Shown here: positions 23,276-35,262 of the stretch, one piece after another
Layout: each line of letters begins with the position of its first letter
Position numbering within the stretch: position 1 is the stretch's first letter
DNA from: Warburgia ugandensis
Taxonomy: Eukaryota > Streptophyta > Magnoliopsida > Canellales > Canellaceae
DNA: 64,000 nt
Assembly (NCBI GenBank): GCA_035236585.1
Contig: CP141126.1
Location: 8,011,001 to 8,075,000, forward strand
Direction of reading: 5' to 3'
Notes under the pieces: generated by a model
Seen by the model: the letters and a program-made list of their open reading frames with translations, nothing else
Told to the model about the DNA's origin: nothing
Databases searched by the model: none
Program-made: the position numbers and the translations under genes

Positions 23276-26200
23276 TCACCGGCCTTCTGTTGCAGAAAGA
23301 GAAACTTCGTTAATAGAACAACTAGCCGCCCTGTCTGGAGATAAATCTACATGGGTCATATATCGGAAGAATGCAGGTTGAATAGGACTTGGGAGTGGCA
23401 TGCTTTCGTTGTTGAGCATCAGAACAACATCTGCCATAGTTGGTCTGTCCATTGGTCTCTCTTCCACGCACAAAAGACCCACATGAATGCATCTCATAAC
23501 TTTGCAAGAGGGAGCCAAGTCGCCCAACGTTGGATCTAACAAGTCCAAGCCCCTACCTTCTTTCCATAACTCCCATGCCTGAAATGTTTCTTTTAATGCA
23601 AGTCATTCTTAGATTGTAAAGGAGAAACGAAAATTGAAAATGGAAACCCAAAAGAAGTAACTCACATATCCTAGAAGGTTTAGAGACCTGTCAGATTCAA
23701 ACAAACTTGTGTTCTTCTTGCTGCTGATAATTTCAAGTAGTAAGACTCCGAAGCTAAATACATCAGACTTCTCTGAGAAAAGGCCCTCCATTGCGTACTC
23801 TGGTGACATATAACCACTACATTCCACCATTAGTAAAGTTTTGTTAGCAGTTGTAGTGGAAACTCTGCACATGTTCTTAACTTTCAACTGTAGAATCTTG
23901 CGTTGGTGCTCATACTTACTATGTTCCAACAACCCTGTTAGTATTTGCTTGGAGTTCATTTCGTCCAAAAATTCTTGCTAAACCAAAATCTGATATTTTG
24001 GGGTTCATCTCACCATCTAATAGAATGTTGCTTGCTTTTAGATCCCTGTGGATGATTCTCAATCTAGAGTACTTGTGAAGATACAGAAGCCCTTGAGCAA
24101 TTCCTTCAATGATATGGATGCGCTTCGCCCAATCTAGTACCTTTCGCTTTGTTGGATCTGTTGCAAGTTTATAAGCAGACGTATGAACAAGAATCCAATT
24201 TTATTCGAAGTACATGAATGGGTAAGAGTACAAGTATGAAGAATGACAAACCAAAGAGGAAGAAATCCAAGCTTTTATTGGGCATGTACTCGTAGAGTAA
24301 CATCCTTTCTTCTCCTTCAATGCAGCAACCCAAGAGCCTAACAAGATTCATGTGCTGAAGTTTTGCAATAAGAATGATCTCATTTTTGAACTCCATTAGT
24401 CCTTGGCCAGAACTTCTTGAAAGTCTCTTGATTGCAATTGTCTGACCGTTGGGAAACCTACCCTGTAAACATAGTGCTCATCTACAAAATATTACTTTGG
24501 TTCTAGAAAACAAGATTTACTAGATTGATTAGAACTGATAAATTAACGCTTCTAAAACTCTACTGATAAATGCCCAAAAAACTAATCAAGAGGCGGGAAC
24601 ATGATTTCAACCAGTCAAGGTGGAGAGTATATGCATATCAATATAGGGGGCGGACTACCAAACAGTAGAGTGAAGATAAGTGTCCTAGTATCAAAGCAAC
24701 CATTAACATGGTGGTTTGGAGCGATAGGGATACCTTATAAACTGGCCCAAAGCCACCCTCTCCAAGCTTATTTGCTCCGGAGAAATTATCTGTAGCAGCA
24801 ACTATACTAGATAAACTAAGCAGTTGCATGGGGAGACCTTTCTTCCCGCCGTTGTTAACCTCACTTTCTTCACTTAATTCATTGATGGATGCCATATCAG
24901 GACCTAGTTCTAAAAATAGTTCCTCGCTTGTGTTCTTATTCCCTGATTCACAATGAAGCGACTCTCAGCTTAATGAGCCAACAAGATATCAATTAGTCAT
25001 ATACAGGGGAGGCGTCTACCTTTTAGTTTGAGCTTTCTTCTCCTGGAGTTAAACAACAATGAGACTGCAAGAACAATTACCATAGCAACCACTGATGGAA
25101 TGATTGCCCAACGCCAAAGCCGCTTGTCCTTCCCTGCATGTGACAAGAAACCTCTATAGCCCATTAGACGCCCGCCCCACTTTTGGTGCTTACAACATTT
25201 GGCTCTAGAGCATGAAGAAAAGGAAGTAAGCTTAAAGATCAAACACATACCGAGCTCCGAACCTGATAATCGCGCGTAAAGATCCTGCCCTCCATCCGAA
25301 TATTGTTTAAGATCAATCAGATTGCTGCTCCAAATCACACACGCACTTCCTCCATGAATAACAGCTGTAGAATAAGCAGTACAAGAACAATTCTTCAAGC
25401 ATTTATCTTTACATTCCTCTGCACCCATGCTGTAGTACACAAACGCTGAAGATGTATCAGGCAACTTCATCCTAGTCAATTTATAAAACCCATCTCCCTT
25501 TTCACAACCCAACTGCATTCTTCTGACACACCCACCACTCCTACTTTGTGGAGTTCTAGGCTGGAATCCCTTCACACACTTACATACAGGTGAACCATCA
25601 GAGCTACAAATCCCAAAATCCCCACATTCAACATAATCATCACACTGATCGTTCCTTGCCCACCAAAAACGGTTCCAAAATCCTCCTCCATTTTCATTAG
25701 TCCATGTATACCGTTCAACATCTCCGGTGTAATTCACCAATAACCTTGAAAAAATAGAGTTGTTTACGAGTTCATATATGTAATAAATCTCTACCATATT
25801 AAATACAAAATCGGAGTTGAAGATAGACTGACGGCCCAACTCAGGGAAGCCAATGAACTGAATCTCCGTCCATGGCTCACGATAGAGTATAGTCGATCCT
25901 CGCCGTAGAAATGCTTGAGGCAATCCATGCCGATCAATCTTGACCGTGTAATCTCCGGGAGAAGGATCATCAGCGTTCTTCCAAGACGATAGAAATCGAT
26001 CCATGCCGGTTTTCAAATTCAATCCAAGTTTCATACCCGGTAGAATGTATCCGACGGATAATTGAAACTCTGCCATAAGAAATCTTGACTACTATCTTCC
26101 TCCTCTCTCACGATAAGATTTCCGGTATCTAACAGCTGGACTGCCGGATTTGTTGCATGGGTACGCACTGACGACCAGATTACGCCCTCTGATCCGTTGA

Positions 26201-26519
26201 GAATCAGGCGACGTCCCTGATTGTCGATCTTGAAGACACCAGATGTATCTGTAAGTGGGACTTCTCTGTTTGCAACCCATACCACAGTTCGAACTGAGAC
26301 TTTGTTGTACCATATTCCTAAGTATCGGTTTTTGGACTGACCAGGGGTGAAGAAGCCGAATGCAAAACTTTCTCCGGAAGAAATGAGAGTTTTTCCGTCG
26401 GGAAGTGTTTCCGATGATGTAAGAGTGTCACCTGCAAAGGATCTTTCTGAGTGCAAAGTGAACGACGAGAAGAAGAAGAAGAGGATGAGAGAGACAGGCC
26501 CTCTCTTGGTAATTTTCAT
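23276..26519 (-). pseudogene. G-type lectin S-receptor-like kinase, copy 2, single frameshift
   Basis: This is the duplicate of the 14,830-18,096 gene with all seven exons and splice sites kept: 26519-25251, 25133-25020, 24942-24734, 24462-24252, 24157-23920, 23816-23666 and 23578-23276. The first exon is 1269 rather than 1270 nt. One base is missing at about 26,042-26,046, where copy 1 reads gatacattactaccg and this copy gatacattctaccg (gene strand). The frame breaks near residue 158 in the bulb-lectin domain and stops four residues later (PSDTFYRV). Everything after it remains open in the original frame, with the canonical glycine loop [19 protein letters not shown] and SPEYAMEG intact. Either this is a very young pseudogene or a base was lost in sequencing or assembly. 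A truncated 162-aa lectin-only product is the other possible output. Confidence 0.9.
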
Positions 26520-26659
26520 TCTTTTTTCTGCAGGATGAGTTTTAGATTATGTCTGAATGTCCCTCCATCTTCTCGATACTCTAAGAGAAATGCACCGACA
26601 ATGTCATTACTCCCAGCCTCATATCTACGGGGCTTTAGTCGGCAGTGAAAAACAGCGAG

Positions 26660-28300
26660 TCTCACAGCGACACGTGTAATAATTTGGATCATCCATTGAG
26701 GTAGTTGAGGTGAATGAAGTGAACAACATCTATAAATACGTGTAAGCTTCTCATTTGTAAGTAGATCAAATTACTTAACTAAGGAATAACAAGTTCTTTT
26801 TGAGTAAATCTCTCATTACTTTTGTGGGTGAGTGAGTGTAGCCATAGCAAGCGAGAGTTATGGTAGAAGGTTGAATTGTACCTAACAAGAGAAGCTGTGC
26901 ACAAATGCTGCATGAGTTTAACATAGGTCAAATTGTGACCCCATGACAAGTGGTATCAGAGTAGGTCGATGTGGTCGTTGCTTATCGAGTATTGGGGAAA
27001 GCTCATGGCAACATCATGGCAGTTGAGTTAGGAGTGACCACTATACCAGTAGAGGTTTAGCAAAAGTTGAGGTGGGAGAAGTCCAAAGACCCATAGTGGA
27101 AGTTGGCTTTGGATGATCGGCTTTCTACTTAGATGCTTGGTTTGGTAAATTCAAACAAACTCTATCTAATTATTTAAACAAATCGAGTGAATTCGTGAAT
27201 GCCTTAAAAAGCCTCCAAGACGATATGCAAAGCACAGTTAAGGTGTCTGAGATTATGGATGCTGAGACCACGGATAGAGATAAGTATATGTCTAATTGCT
27301 TTTAGTCTATGCCTGGCAAGATAACTAATCCATATAAGAAAGTGGCTGGGTCAGAGGACATTGAACTAGTAAAGAAATCCACAATGAGTGTGGATATGGT
27401 ACAACTAGGCTTACCATGGCTAGGTGTTATGAGGTTAATTAGGCCTGCTCAGTCCCAAGAGAATATGGTAATCAACAAGGAAGTTGACACAATTGATGAC
27501 ATAAAGGGGAGTATGCTACAACGGGAAGACTCCAAGATAGACAAGGCCAAGCGAAGTCGTGCACAAAGCACAGTGGTTGGTAGCTGTTACATTAACGTGC
27601 AAGAGACAAATCAACTAAGGGTGACTACAATAGGGCACAAGAGGCTATTCGAATCACATTTGTGCAATGGTGAACATGAGGGCAAGGCCGCTCACAACTT
27701 GAAGATGATAGGAAAGATCCTTGTGGAGCACAAGAGTAGGTAAATACCAATGTGCAAAGAGATGAGCAAGGCAGGACACCTTACAAGGATCACACCACAT
27801 CTTGGAACATGTAAAGTGCACACACACAGCTCGTGCAAGAAGTTGAAGTTTGAGATATCGATGGAGATGTGTCGACGAGGGCATTAACATTATCAGGTGG
27901 GGAAGAATGTCACGGACATGTGTTGCAAGGTCCGTGACCAAAGCTTGCTAACTCCAAGGGAGGCTTAATTAGCTTATGGACATGGCTAAGGGACGTAGGC
28001 CTATTGTTGAAGATCCATGTTGCAAGGTATAATTCTAAAAGGCTTGGTTTCTTAAAGTTTCCTTATAAATATCTAAAAAGAAGGAAGATTAGATATTTGT
28101 ATAGAGAGTTCAAGAGAGAATTCTAGAATGACCCTCAACCATTAGATGGTTGACACATGCAATAATCTGGACCATCTATTAAGAAGGTGGATGAAGGGGA
28201 ACAACTATAAATAGGTGTAAACTCCTCATTTGTAAGCAGATCAGATTACTCAAGTAAGGGATAACAGGTTCTCTTTGATGAAATTGAGACCCTATAGCTC
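26660..28300 (+). mobile_element. Defective LTR retrotransposon, unit 2 copy, uninterrupted
   Basis: Counterpart of 18,262-22,350 without the inserted solo LTR. The left LTR remnant ends ccatgaca at 26948, the primer-binding site tggtatcagagtagg starts at 26951 (the canonical plant iMet form), and the right LTR starts tgtcacggacatg at 27908 after a purine tract ggtggggaagaa. The two LTRs share caataatctgg/taataatttgg, ctataaatacgtgtaa/ctataaataggtgtaa and following bases, with many differences, so insertion long predates the tandem duplication. Internal sequence is gag-like debris only. Confidence 0.75.
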
Positions 28301-28388
28301 AAATTCTCTCGTCTCAATATGTTCGACGTCTGAAACCTTATGCATGTTTCTTGAATAATGAGTAATACTCAGTGGATGAGCTTGCCGT

Positions 28389-28800
28389 GTGGTGCCTACA
28401 TTAACGGGGTTCATAAACCAGTTTGGCCCCTTTCCACTCATTAATGGCCATTCCAACTTATTCCTCTTGTTCAGAAGCCTGCCAAGGGCTGCAGATGACC
28501 ACTTGGTTTTTGAAAAAAACTCGACGATTACAGGTATACGTCCAATTCAATGTGCCAACCGGGTAAGCAGGGATCCTCTCTTTTCTGGGTCAGGAAAGGT
28601 CCTCTCTGTGGGCATATTACATTATTATTATTCTGCAAGACAACATGAGAACCTTTTGACGTTTCCTATAGAGGTTCAATTTATACCAATGAATAAAGTC
28701 AATGACTTAAATTGCGGATTAAGAATAAGACACTTTTCACACTCATGCACAGAAGTACTGAGGCTTGATTTGCAATGCTTATATGATCCCGTTTAGGTGA
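28389..28800. other. Duplicated stretch of unknown nature, unit 2 copy
   Basis: Counterpart of 22,425-22,840. The plus-strand frame is again open for 135 codons. I see no recognisable domain, start context or splice pattern. Confidence 0.35.
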
Positions 28801-28864
28801 TTGCATCGGATTATTAGATGTAATCAAGTCTTAGTGAAAGTGATAACTCACAGGTCATCGTTCC

Positions 28865-29050
28865 TTACTAAAAGGGCAACCCCGGTACATGAAGCTTCTT
28901 CCTATGGGGGGTCCGGGGAAGGGGCGGACTAGAAAGGCTTATAGTAGGCAGCCTTACCTTGCATTTTTACAAGAGGCTGTTTCCACGCCTTGAACCCGTA
29001 ACCTTAAGATCACACGACGACAACTTTTACCGTTGTGCCAAGGCTCCACT
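28865..29050 (-). mobile_element. Au-like SINE, full length, with target-site duplication
   Basis: Minus-strand copy running from ggagccttggcacaacggta (box A) through tgatcttaaggttacgggtt (box B) to gttgcccttttag. The flanking sequence ttactaaaa occurs on both sides (about 28,857-28,865 and 29,050-29,058). It was present before the tandem duplication, since unit 1 keeps the matching copy. Confidence 0.88.
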
Positions 29051-29991
29051 TACTAAAAGGAAAAATGAAAATGAATGTTCTGATTTGTATTGCATCAGGC
29101 TGTTCAGAGTACACAAAATCACCAACATGGAATTGTCTTAGCATGAGGAACTCAAGCACCCTAAAATGAATTGAATTGAATTTCCCGCCAACCCTTAACC
29201 TGAGAAGCAAAATTCCATCAGACGTCCACAAGCCTTGGGAGCAAATCTGATTGCACAAATCATTTATCCTTGCTTGCGTTGTATTGGCAAAAGGGTAGAT
29301 CCTGAACCTATCGCAATCTTTACATGTCAAAGTCAGTCGCCCTTGGCTTTCCCTTGCCTGCATTACTCAAACATTGCATATCCATTTCTAAGAGCATCAT
29401 ATAATGAACACTACTGAGCAGAGAACAATAGTGAATTGTATTTAGAACTGGGGCAAGCACAGGAAAGATAATGCTTTTTGTTGCAAGATTGGAAGGACCA
29501 AATCTTGAGTGCTTTTTGTGGTGGATCCATGCAGCACCAGATGCATCATATAATTGTTTTCCCTAGTTTCTACCTGAATTTGGGATCAATTCTGATTGTA
29601 TGGTAGACCTCATCTTTGATGGTAGACAGCCCAATTTTTCTATGATGAGGTGGTACTATCTATCTGATCAACATTACAAGAAAACCCACTTATCTTTGAG
29701 GGTCCTTGTAAGTTAAAGGGCATATTGATAAGCTTCCAAAAGTTTATATTTAACATTTTAATGTTTGTATCTGCGGAAACATACCTCATAAGCAATGCTT
29801 TCTCACTGCAGCTCCATCTTTTGTTCGAATGCAGTCAATATAGTGACACCAGCTGCAGTACTGGTTTCCATTCACTCCACGAAGAGCTGCAGCCAAGAAA
29901 CCTCTCTAGTATGTAATTCTAAATCTACTATCAACAGATCAGTGGAACTGACGTGTATTGGGTCACCAAATAGCAAATAGGGCTAAAGAAA

Positions 29992-30480
29992 CTATCCTTC
30001 AGAGCTGGCTTTGTCCAGTTTCTGCTTCAGCATGAGAGAGTTTCTGATTTTAAACTCGAAGAGGCCTTTGTTTCGCGACTGACCCAATTGAGGGTTGAAC
30101 AGGAGCACACAACCAGGAAGGACACCAGAAAGAAATCCACCTATATTTGCAATGTTGACACATGAGGTAGCAAACCCAGTGCAAAATTGGCCGCAGTGAT
30201 AAAAGCTAGTGCCATAAGGGCTGCAACCTGTGGACCAGGAAGAATTTAATCCAAGTTAGTGGATCTTATAAAACAACAGTAAGCTAGTTGGTAGAGAAGG
30301 TAATGACCTTATCAGCATATAAACCCCAGTCTCAAATCAGTCCAGAAAACATAGCACCAAGTAATCCAAATAGTGCACCTCATGACCCAACAACTGGATC
30401 ATACTGGACAAAGAGTACAGAAAATAAGCTACCAAGGAAAGCAGAGAGTAGGCAGATTATCCCAATCAGCATTGCAAAGA
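29992..30480 (-). pseudogene. Rhomboid-like intramembrane protease pseudogene, C-terminal exons only
   Basis: Two exon remnants on the minus strand, about 30,480-30,308 and 30,227-29,992, joined by a plausible GT-AG intron. The first encodes LLSAFLGSLFSVLFVQYDPV then VGS-stop-GALFGLLGAMFSGLI-stop-DWGLYADK. The second gives ANFALGFLPH and, after a frameshift, NIGGFLSGVLPGCVLLFNPQ and a K-rich tail. These match the plant rhomboid core GASGALFGLLGAM and the FAHIGGFLSG helix. The catalytic serine position of GxSGA is a TGA stop and the catalytic histidine of AHIGG is Asn. With a second stop and a frameshift the copy cannot make a protease. No upstream exons with the WR motif or first histidines were found. 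Confidence 0.82.
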
Positions 30481-30946
30481 AGTAACCAAAACAAGAGGGC
30501 AGTCAGCGACATTGTAAGGTCTAATAATTGAACTTAACAAAATCAAGAGACACACAACACAGACGTGAAAGCAAAATGCCTTCTAGCACAGTGGAGCAAG
30601 AAGGTTTAAATTAAAGGTAAGAAATTGAAGCAACTGGCAAGAATGTGAATCAACATGTCAAAAATGAAAAAAGGAAAGACAATACAGATTGCTGCAGAGG
30701 TCAGACATTGAAGGTTAAAAATTTAAGCAATTGGCAAGAACTTAAAATCATAAAGGGTATGCATAGAAGTCCTTTCAGTTTTGCTGGGTGACAGTAAACC
30801 TTGAATCTCAATTCGCATGATTCACTGATATGATATTCTGTTCTTTGGCTTGACTTTCAAGAGTGAATTAGCTAATGGATCTTTCTGATATTTATTTTCT
30901 CAATACATATGGCACAAAGCAGCTTAAACTGTAATAACTTGCATTT

Positions 30947-30952
<6 letters not shown>

Positions 30953-30997
<45 letters not shown>
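30953..30997. repeat. (TA)n microsatellite
   Basis: About 22 TA units with no interruption. Confidence 0.97.
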
Positions 30998-30999
<2 letters not shown>

Positions 31000-31176
31000 T
31001 TTGCATGGAATTGACAACAAAATGCTAAATGCCCTAATGGCTATAAAATGAATGGGCAAAACTTTAGAACGAAGAAAGTCAAATCAAATTGGAATAAGAA
31101 GGGGAGAAGAGAGATGCGTGAAACATAGAGAAAGAGATAGAGACAGGGAGAGAAAGAAAGAAAGAAAGAGAAAAAG

Positions 31177-31178
<2 letters not shown>

Positions 31179-31228
<50 letters not shown>

Positions 31229-31260
31229 GAAAAGAAAAGAAAAGAAAAGAAGGAGAGGAC
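31179..31260. repeat. (GA)n and (AAAAG)n purine tract
   Basis: About 22 GA units (31179-31223) followed by repeats of aaaag to about 31,250. It produces low-complexity reading frames on both strands that are not genes. Confidence 0.95.
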
Positions 31261-31319
31261 AACAGGCTACGCTAAGGATCACGACCCAGCTTGCGTTTTG
31301 GATAGAAGGCTGTAGAAGA

Positions 31320-34180
31320 ACAATTTTGTCTACGAGGTTGGGGTATAGGAATTTATCTAATCTAGTTTGATTTTAAATAAAAATCTTATATTTTGTGATT
31401 AAGCCCATGATTCTTTTTATGAAATTTTTTAAAGATCATTGTTTTCGGTATAAGCGCATGATCCATGTATATGTATGGGTTCTCTATTGTTTAGTTCTTG
31501 GTTAATTGACTTGTGCACCGATCATGCAAGCAATAGTTGAGATATGCATATAAGATGTGATCAAGACATTGGTTGAATTGGAACACTTTGACATGTGATT
31601 AATCCATATCCTGATAATGCTTTTCCATGAAATCTTAATATATATATTATAAGTATGAGTTTCTGCACATAGTTGCATTGCTATCTTTGATTAAGATTTT
31701 AATCTAAATCTTATAGTTGATAGGCATGAGAGCATGCTTGGTTTTGAAATATTTTACATGTTTTTATCATCTATAAATGAGTGGTAGACGATAATATAGA
31801 TTATGGGGTATAAGTCTTATTATGCACGACGCATTGTACATGGTGGAAGATTGTAGATGATGTTGATAACTTAAGAAGGTTATGATTGATTTATAATGAT
31901 TTTGATGACTTTCAAACTTTCAATCATTATTTTTAAACAAATGAAAAAAAAAGGTAGTCATAAATGGCTTTTAGCCCTGCTTAAGCCATATAACATTGAC
32001 GTGTTACCATCCATGGAGTCAAACATGTAAAATTTAACTATAAACCTAAGTGGGGCATGGTTTACCAAATGGAATGGATGTAAATTCTGCAAAACGTTAG
32101 CACCCATTGTGTGTGGGAACATGTATTCATTATAGCGAGTTTGTTACCTAGTGCAAGGAAAAGGTGGGGCGGCTATTGTATGGAATAGATTGGCCATTAG
32201 TATAGGCATGTTTACACAATGCCTAGCTTGGACATCATGCATTGCACCCAATACTTGGGTAGTATAATCAGCACATTTCGCATGACACCTCCTTCCACAT
32301 GACACTAGGTTTGGAAATCAAAGCTTGTACGTGGAACATAAAGCCTAGCACCTAGACTGCGCACATAACAGCCAGCACATGAGTGGTATGCTTGGTGGCC
32401 AGCGCATGAGTAGGCCACATTACACCCTACACATGACTAACCAACTTTGCGTTTAGCGCTTAGTAACAAGCTTAGTACCTAGCATACATCCATTACTCCA
32501 GTACACTATGTTCTGATTAGACACAAAATACTGCTTCACCACACTACACCTCGTTCAAGTATGGCACATCTCTCCAAAGCATTGCGCACAGGCTGAGCAT
32601 AGCGCACTACACCAGTGTGCTGCTTACTGATACTACATGGGTACACATCAGTGTGCATGGCGCACAACACCTAGGCATGGCACATAACACTCGGTATTGA
32701 ACATAGATAGGTGCACATAATGATTATTTGGTAAACATGGTTTTGATAGCTTGATATTATGTTATTTGAAAATTTTGATTCACGGATGTAAGTTCTATAA
32801 GTGTGCCATGTAATTGAGCTACGGTAAGTATAATTTGTAATTAAAATAATTGCTAATTTAATAACTTTGATAATTGTAACTAAGTTATTAATTTTCTGTT
32901 GAATGATATATAGTATGGTACAAGATATGATTTTAGAAATGTTGAGCCATGGTTATATGTGTACATATGCTAGAGACTAGAATTAACTAGTCAACGATTT
33001 ATGTAAATTAAAATATGGCTTGCAAAATGAAAGTTTGTAAATTGATTTTGTATGATATATTATGGAATGAAAAATTGTGACTCAATATGAATTTCACGAG
33101 GAAGAAAAAAAATGTTTTAATGAATGGAAATTAAGCAACTCTAGAGAGTTGTGCCTAGCCTAAAATTAGGTGACTCGTGAGAGTTGAGCCTAGCTTGGGG
33201 AAATTCTAAGACCCTTCTGGTTGCTATGTTAGGAAGATCAGTTGGCCCCTGACTTCCGAAAGTTGATACTTGCCCTAAGAGGCCTATTGTAGAGAGTATT
33301 GTATTATGGGGAGACTGCTCTCTTGTGATCCAGTGCCCCCAAGAGGACTGGTGTAGCCTATGCGGTATCCACGGCTGAACGTAGTTGGATGTGAGTCCTC
33401 TACGTATATAGTATACCATATAGTTATCTGACATGGACAGACATGTCGGTCATTCTTGAGGATATTTGACCGTTGCTCAGATGGGTTGGTGGTAGGACGC
33501 TACTACACAGTGATATAATAGATTTTGATACGTCATTCTTTGATAAAAGTTGAAATGGGCGTGTATATATGAGATTTGAAGGATATATTAGAATTGATTA
33601 GAAACACTAGATTTTTATGAAGGCATAAATGTTGTGTAACATTCATATCATACTTATGATATAATATTTAATTGTTTGCACTACTTAATTTATGCCAATA
33701 ATGTTGTCGTAGTTTTCAAACGGCTGGTTTAGGTATTTTCCTAGTGAGTTGTCGTACTCACCCCTACAAAACATTTTAGGTGAAGCGCGAGAGGATTAAG
33801 CATTCAACTTGACCAAAGTAATTAAGGAGAATAAGAGAAGTATGGATAAATAGTTAGTTAGACATTTTATTTGTCATCTTTCATTTTGAAATAATGAACA
33901 CTTAAGGATGAATGCAATAAGATAGGCGACATTGATATATTTAATCTGAACCTTAATTGGAACCTAAATTACTTATTGTTTGGGTCGTGACCAGGGGATC
34001 CTATAATGGTATGTTTTATTTCTGTTATTATATGTGAAGTTTTAATGTGACACCTGGTTGAAGATGGAATTGAGAAAAATAAATACGTAATATATTTTTC
34101 AAAGATTTTTAAAAAAAAAAATTCCTGCAGGAAAGTTTTATTTCAAAAAAAATTCTTTTCCAAAACCCGGGTTCCCACGT
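31320..34180 (+). mobile_element. Possible LTR-derived segment, boundaries unclear
   Basis: No gene. The 3' end near 34,120-34,180 (ccaaaacccgggttcccac) resembles the reverse complement of the other LTR start in this window (aaaacccggggtgtcaca), and 33,740-33,800 (gtactcacccctacaaaac then ggtgaagcgcgagagg) matches a block found in such LTRs. The centre (about 32,230-32,700) is a loose array of gcacataac/gcacctag-like words. No target duplication or coding domain is visible. Confidence 0.35.
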
Positions 34181-34189
34181 AAACACAAC

Positions 34190-35065
34190 AAATGTTGGAA
34201 TTGCCAATACTCACATGGTCCAAATAACTGCTCCAAATGGATGCCTATAAGAGCAACACTGGAGAGGTTAAGAATTAGGTGAATGACCCCAGCGTGCAAC
34301 CATCAACAAGTGACAAGGCGCCATTTTTTGTGGGGTCGCATTACTAATGTCCATTGAAGAGCTCCCACTTCAGCGAACCTGCCACAGATGATGACTACCA
34401 GAACTGTGCAATACAGTTAGAATGAATCTTCGCTATCGCTTAAAACTCTTAAATTACACCTTCAGAGATGTAGGTAGGTAGGTAGTTGAGCCACAAACAG
34501 GCATAAATGCTCTCACGAAAAATATACAATAAAAGATCTAAGCCAATACTCATCCAGCCAAGCAATGAAATGAGAATATCTCAACTTATATTGTCTCCAT
34601 GATTCACAGTGTAGCACATAAAACCAATTGCAATCACCAAAGTGGAGAAAATGAGGAAAAGAGTTATCTAACAGTTGGGAAATTCGAGGAGCTTCAACAA
34701 TAGAGTAAAATCTAAATTTTCCTGAAGAAAAACTCAATTTATTGAAAACATATATTACGAGATAAGATTTTTGAAGTGGAAAATGGTAGATTTTACATGG
34801 TTGGAGGGTTGTTCTCTGTTTATGAAGCAGCAAAATATCTTTTGGCAACTTAAATTGGGTATTATTTAAATATCAAATGAGATAAAGAACAGTAAAGGTT
34901 GCAGAGTCACATTTCGAAAGGAAAATGCAGCAGAAACTGAAGCAATTCAAAAAGTGCCACTAGATCTGCAACAAGTATAAGCATCTAATGAAACCAATGA
35001 ATAAAACTTGTAAACTAACTTCATAATCCGAAAAATCACCAAGTTCCTTCTACTATAGCTTAAAA
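34190..35065. other. Intergenic, nothing recognised
   Basis: AT-rich. Reading frames are short and show no family resemblance. A small gtag repeat (gtaggtaggtaggtag) lies near 34,470. Confidence 0.5.
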
Positions 35066-35082
35066 GACTTACAATGAGATAT

Positions 35083-35262
35083 AAAGGGCAGCCCCGGTGC
35101 ACGAAGCTCCCGCCTATGCGGGGTCTGGGGAAGGGGCGGACCACAAGGATATAGTAGGCAGCCTTACCTTGCATTTTGCAAGAGGCTGATTCCACACCTT
35201 GAACCCGTGACCTCAAGGTCACATGACGACAACTTTTACTGTTGCACCAAGGCTCCCCTTCA
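35083..35262 (-). mobile_element. Au-like SINE, full length, 15-bp perfect target duplication
   Basis: This is the best-preserved copy: 180 bases, flanked by cttacaatgagatat at 35068-35082 and 35263-35277. On the minus strand it reads ggggagccttggtgcaacag (box A), tgaccttgaggtcacgggtt (box B), caaaatgcaaggtaaggctg, a GC-rich centre (ccgccccttccccagacccc) and an end at ggggctgcccttt. Because flanks and body are nearly undamaged it is probably the youngest copy here. Confidence 0.95.

Larger units (their letters stand above)
23072..29038. repeat. Tandem duplication, unit 2
   Basis: Second unit of the head-to-tail duplication described at 14,628. It lacks the 2.4-kb solo LTR. Its right edge falls within the SINE at 28,865-29,050, at the point matching ttttaccattg in unit 1. 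Confidence 0.9.

Noticed and set aside
24997..26076. A separate 359-codon gene in kinase copy 2
   Set aside because: It is the downstream part of exon 1 after the one-base deletion, plus read-through into intron 1 and exon 2; its first codons are in a shifted frame.
31041..31315. Arg/Glu/Lys and Ser/Leu/Phe frames on both strands
   Set aside because: They arise from the GA and AAAAG purine tract.
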